The notes below the pieces were generated by a model that ran no database searches, was not told the DNA's origin, and was given only the letters and a program-made list of their open reading frames with translations. The translations under genes and the position numbers were made by a program. Below, one piece after another: positions 62,035 through 64,000 of a stretch of DNA of 64,000 nt (its first letter is position 1; every line of letters begins with the position of its first letter). The stretch lies in NCBI RefSeq assembly GCF_963678635.1, contig NC_087063.1, positions 13,271,006 to 13,335,005 of the forward strand, written 5' to 3'. The stretch is from Symsagittifera roscoffensis. Taxonomy: Eukaryota; Xenacoelomorpha; Acoela; Convolutidae.

Positions 62035-62465
62035 ATGGGCAAATCGGATGGATCTTGAGTCTTGAGAGGGAAGGGGGGCTTGAGCGTGGATCCGAGTGAA
62101 ACTTGGATTCACGAAAAAGAAATTTTAACAAAGCAAATATTGTTACTAATATACTATATTTATTTTATAAATCGAAAATGCTGCATGACAATTTCCTGAT
62201 TGAATAGGACAAAAGAGATTTTAAAATGATTGGCTTGAAAAGCGAAAATTCAAGGGTGCAGGTATATGCAGATTTTGGTTGCTGTTTAGCAATAATGTGA
62301 AAATTTTAAATGGCTGTGAATTTTGGGGTGTAGATAAGCTTAAATCTGCTGCAAACTTCTGTAAATGACCACTGGCACTGTATCTTGAGCAACACTCGGT
62401 TTTTCTGGGACTCACTGGCAGAAGACAGCGCGCGATGAGGACATCGATCTCGAGTCCGGGGAGTA
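62035..62465 (+). other. 3' untranslated region of element C with purine tract
   Basis: A purine-rich run (gagagggaaggggggcttga) lies near 62063. Directly before the LTR is gtccggggagta (62454-62465), closely matched by gtccgggaagta before the 3' LTR of element B, so it is the likely plus-strand primer (PPT). Confidence 0.6.
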
Positions 62466-63368
62466 TGTGCCAGTCGGTCATATTTGGAAGTTTGACCTTG
62501 AGAGAAGCAAAAAACACTTGATTTTGGAGTGAAATTTAATTTTTCAAAATTTCGAATGGAACCTGTCATGCACGATTTTCTCGTGAGAACTGAAAATCAG
62601 AACAATTTCAGAACAATTGAGTAACAATCGCGGGAAAGTTGCTAGAAAAATTGGTGGGAAATTGCTATTCGCAATTTCGAAAGCAATAATAACCTAGAGT
62701 AGAGCTGTCCCATCTGTGACAGAGACGAGAGCATTCCCTCGAGTTGGATTATTACGATTGGAATACTATTATTGACTGGACCAGAGTGAACCTTCGGTGG
62801 AAAGGTGGACAGCTAGAGTGTCCCAATGGTTCACGAGAACTTGCAGTCTAGAGTAAAAACTTGTTCTTGTTGTTAAAACTGACTGACATTAAACTCATAT
62901 TAGTTACTTTATTAATTCTTGAGTTGTTTACCGACTTATTTACTTCCTGGTTCTTGAGCGTGCTACAATGTGAGTACTTAATTTAAATTCCTAGAGTGTG
63001 TTTTATAATTGTTATGTTGAGGTAAGGCGAGTTTTAGGTTGATCCATCTGAAATGGATCAAAGTTCCACTGTCTAATAAAAAGTAACTTAACGGATTGTT
63101 CCAACCCGGTTTTTAACGGCGTTCATGTATTTTGGGTATCTAGAGACCTAAGTATGGGGACGTTTCTAATTCTAGAGTGGGGGGATATTTTAGTAGTAGC
63201 CTTTAAGCTGTAACGGGTCGTAGTCTCATGTCACAAGCGAACCGAACTGGCTCCGACCGTTCTTGAGGTAGAAAAACACAAGAGATAGTGTCCCTGACCC
63301 TTGAGCCAGTGGTTATAGGGCCTATTTTTCTTAAGCCTCATGTGTGACTGCAGTAGACGAATGTTACA
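62466..63368 (+). repeat. 3' LTR of element C
   Basis: Same length (903 bp) and, as far as compared line by line, same sequence as the 5' LTR. Transcription from it would run toward katanin, whose start codon is 357 bp downstream. Confidence 0.95.
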
Positions 63369-63724
63369 CTAATTTAGCCTTTTGACCAATTGAAAAGATT
63401 TGGAACTTATGCGAGTGCTTTTTTATTTTGGAATCTATGGGACTGATTTTTTATTTTGGAACCTATGAATACGCACTATCTTTTTCTTCAAGGAACGTGT
63501 GATGTCTTTTCTAGTTTTTGAGTTACATTTGAAATTCTTGAAACATTCAGAAAAGTTAAATTCATTTTGCAGAAATTGAGTTCACCCTTTACAAAATTAA
63601 GATAATTTAAATGCTCAGCTTCGCTACTGTATAAAATAAAAATCTCTGTATCTGTTCTCTGTTTGTGGGCATTCCCGAGTGACAAAAACTTCGAATATTA
63701 CTGTTTAAAAAATTTTCATAGACA
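63369..63724 (+). promoter_or_regulatory. Katanin 5' flank
   Basis: The first 100 bp belong to the interrupted inverted-repeat element. A TATA-like tataaaata lies at 63630-63638, about 87-95 nt before the ATG. Context of the start codon is gacaATGG, favourable for eukaryotic initiation. Confidence 0.35.
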
Positions 63725-64000
63725 ATGGCAGCTATTGGTTCCAGCAAGGAGCTGTCAGATATAGATCGTGATGTGCAAAGTGCCCGTGAGTTAGCTCTGC
63801 TGGGACAATACGAACAAGCTAGTGTTTTTTATGAAGGTGTGATCAAACTAATCCAGCGAAATGTCCAAGCATGCAGTGAACCACGAATACGAGATAAATG
63901 GTTAACAATGAGGCAAAATCTTACTGTTGAATTGCAAAACGTGAAGAATATTGTAAGGATACTTGACTCCATGCACATGGATGGTGGGAAAGGAGCCCGA
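63725..64000 (+). CDS. KATNA1-like: Katanin p60 ATPase-containing subunit, N-terminal MIT domain (partial)
   Basis: Ninety-two codons from ATG to the window end without a stop. Residues 14-80 match the katanin p60 MIT domain: SARELALLGQYEQASVFYEG, then VIKLIQRNVQ, IRDKWLTMRQNLTVELQNVK and IVRILDSMHMD. Vertebrate p60 has REYALLGNYDSAMVYYQGV, QQKWQQV and VKDIMKTLESFKLD at the same places. Katanin p60 is an AAA ATPase that severs microtubules with p80; the MIT domain binds microtubules and p80. No intron is seen in this stretch. The AAA domain lies beyond the window. Whether it is the KATNA1 or KATNAL1 orthologue cannot be decided. Confidence 0.88.
   Translation, partial: MAAIGSSKELSDIDRDVQSARELALLGQYEQASVFYEGVIKLIQRNVQACSEPRIRDKWLTMRQNLTVELQNVKNIVRILDSMHMDGGKGAR

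Larger units (their letters stand above)
46442..63368 (+). mobile_element. Element C: complete, recent LTR retrotransposon with gag-pr, pol-macro and ORF3
   Basis: Two 903-bp LTRs (46442-47344, 62466-63368) appear identical. Inside are a PBS, a 2.5-kb leader with two tandem arrays, gag-protease (49827-53390), pol (in the same frame after one TAA, to 58625), ORF3 (58852-62034), and a purine tract. The Pol order PR-RT-RH-IN is Ty3/Gypsy-type. Flanks share only cta (46439-46441 and 63369-63371), shorter than the usual 4-6 bp duplication. The element is 16.9 kb, unusually long. It lies about 360 bp upstream of the katanin start codon and in the same direction. Confidence 0.95.
45161..63470. mobile_element. 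Inverted-repeat DNA element split by element C
   Basis: 45161-45222 (ccataggttcc ... ggttccaaaataaaa ... gtcgcacaagttccaaaa) recurs inverted at about 63399-63470 (tttggaacttatgcgag ... ttttattttggaatctatggg). Removing element C (46442-63368) leaves about 1.4 kb, a reasonable non-autonomous DNA transposon. No transposase is seen. Arms are imperfect. Confidence 0.4.

Noticed and set aside
63369-63373. Target-site duplication of element C
   Set aside because: Only cta is shared between flanks. Three bases are too few to claim a duplication.

Overview
The window looks like nuclear DNA of an invertebrate animal, possibly a cnidarian or another aquatic metazoan. The taxon is inferred only from the style of the mobile elements and is uncertain. 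Nothing bacterial is present: there are no operons, rRNA genes or CRISPR arrays. Almost everything recognisable is a mobile element. The one clear host gene is the start of a katanin p60 gene (63725 to the window end), whose first 92 codons encode the MIT domain.

Layout. (1) 1-13338, minus strand: most of an env-bearing Ty3/Gypsy-type LTR retroelement (element A). It has a 155-aa leader ORF, a 2740-aa Gag-Pol, two small hydrophobic ORFs, a 378-codon ATG-less Pro/Ser/Thr/Gln-rich ORF and an env-like glycoprotein that runs off the left edge. Its LTR-like end at 12953-13338 begins with a hairpin, and a related copy with a different but still self-complementary hairpin lies at 20994-21215. (2) 13339-29609: AT-rich sequence full of decayed repeats. 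These include tRNA-like SINE bodies, a degenerate satellite in two clusters, two direct duplications, LINE endonuclease and RT relics, and a decayed Penelope-like element (PLE). (3) 29610-40018, minus: element B, a decayed LTR element with diverged LTRs, gag and a 3' ORF (ORF3), from which all of pol has been deleted. (4) 40894-45012, minus: a young-looking but frameshifted PLE with pseudo-LTRs, hammerhead-ribozyme-like motifs, a probable intron, GIY-YIG endonuclease and a PHD finger inserted inside the RT palm. (5) 45161-63470: an inverted-repeat DNA element interrupted by element C (46442-63368). Element C is a complete LTR retrotransposon whose two 903-bp LTRs look identical, so it inserted recently. 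(6) 63369-64000: the katanin 5' region.

Element C is the most informative. Gag-protease and Pol share one reading frame broken by a single TAA. Pol ends in a divergent macro domain (ADP-ribose glycohydrolase-like fold). Downstream lies ORF3, about 1060 codons and unrecognised, which is also found in the diverged element B with the same four-cysteine motif. The elements share the TGT...ACA LTR ends, the 15-nt primer binding site and the purine tract before the 3' LTR, while their long leaders carry unrelated tandem repeats.

All family assignments come from reading translated motifs by eye; no database search was possible.
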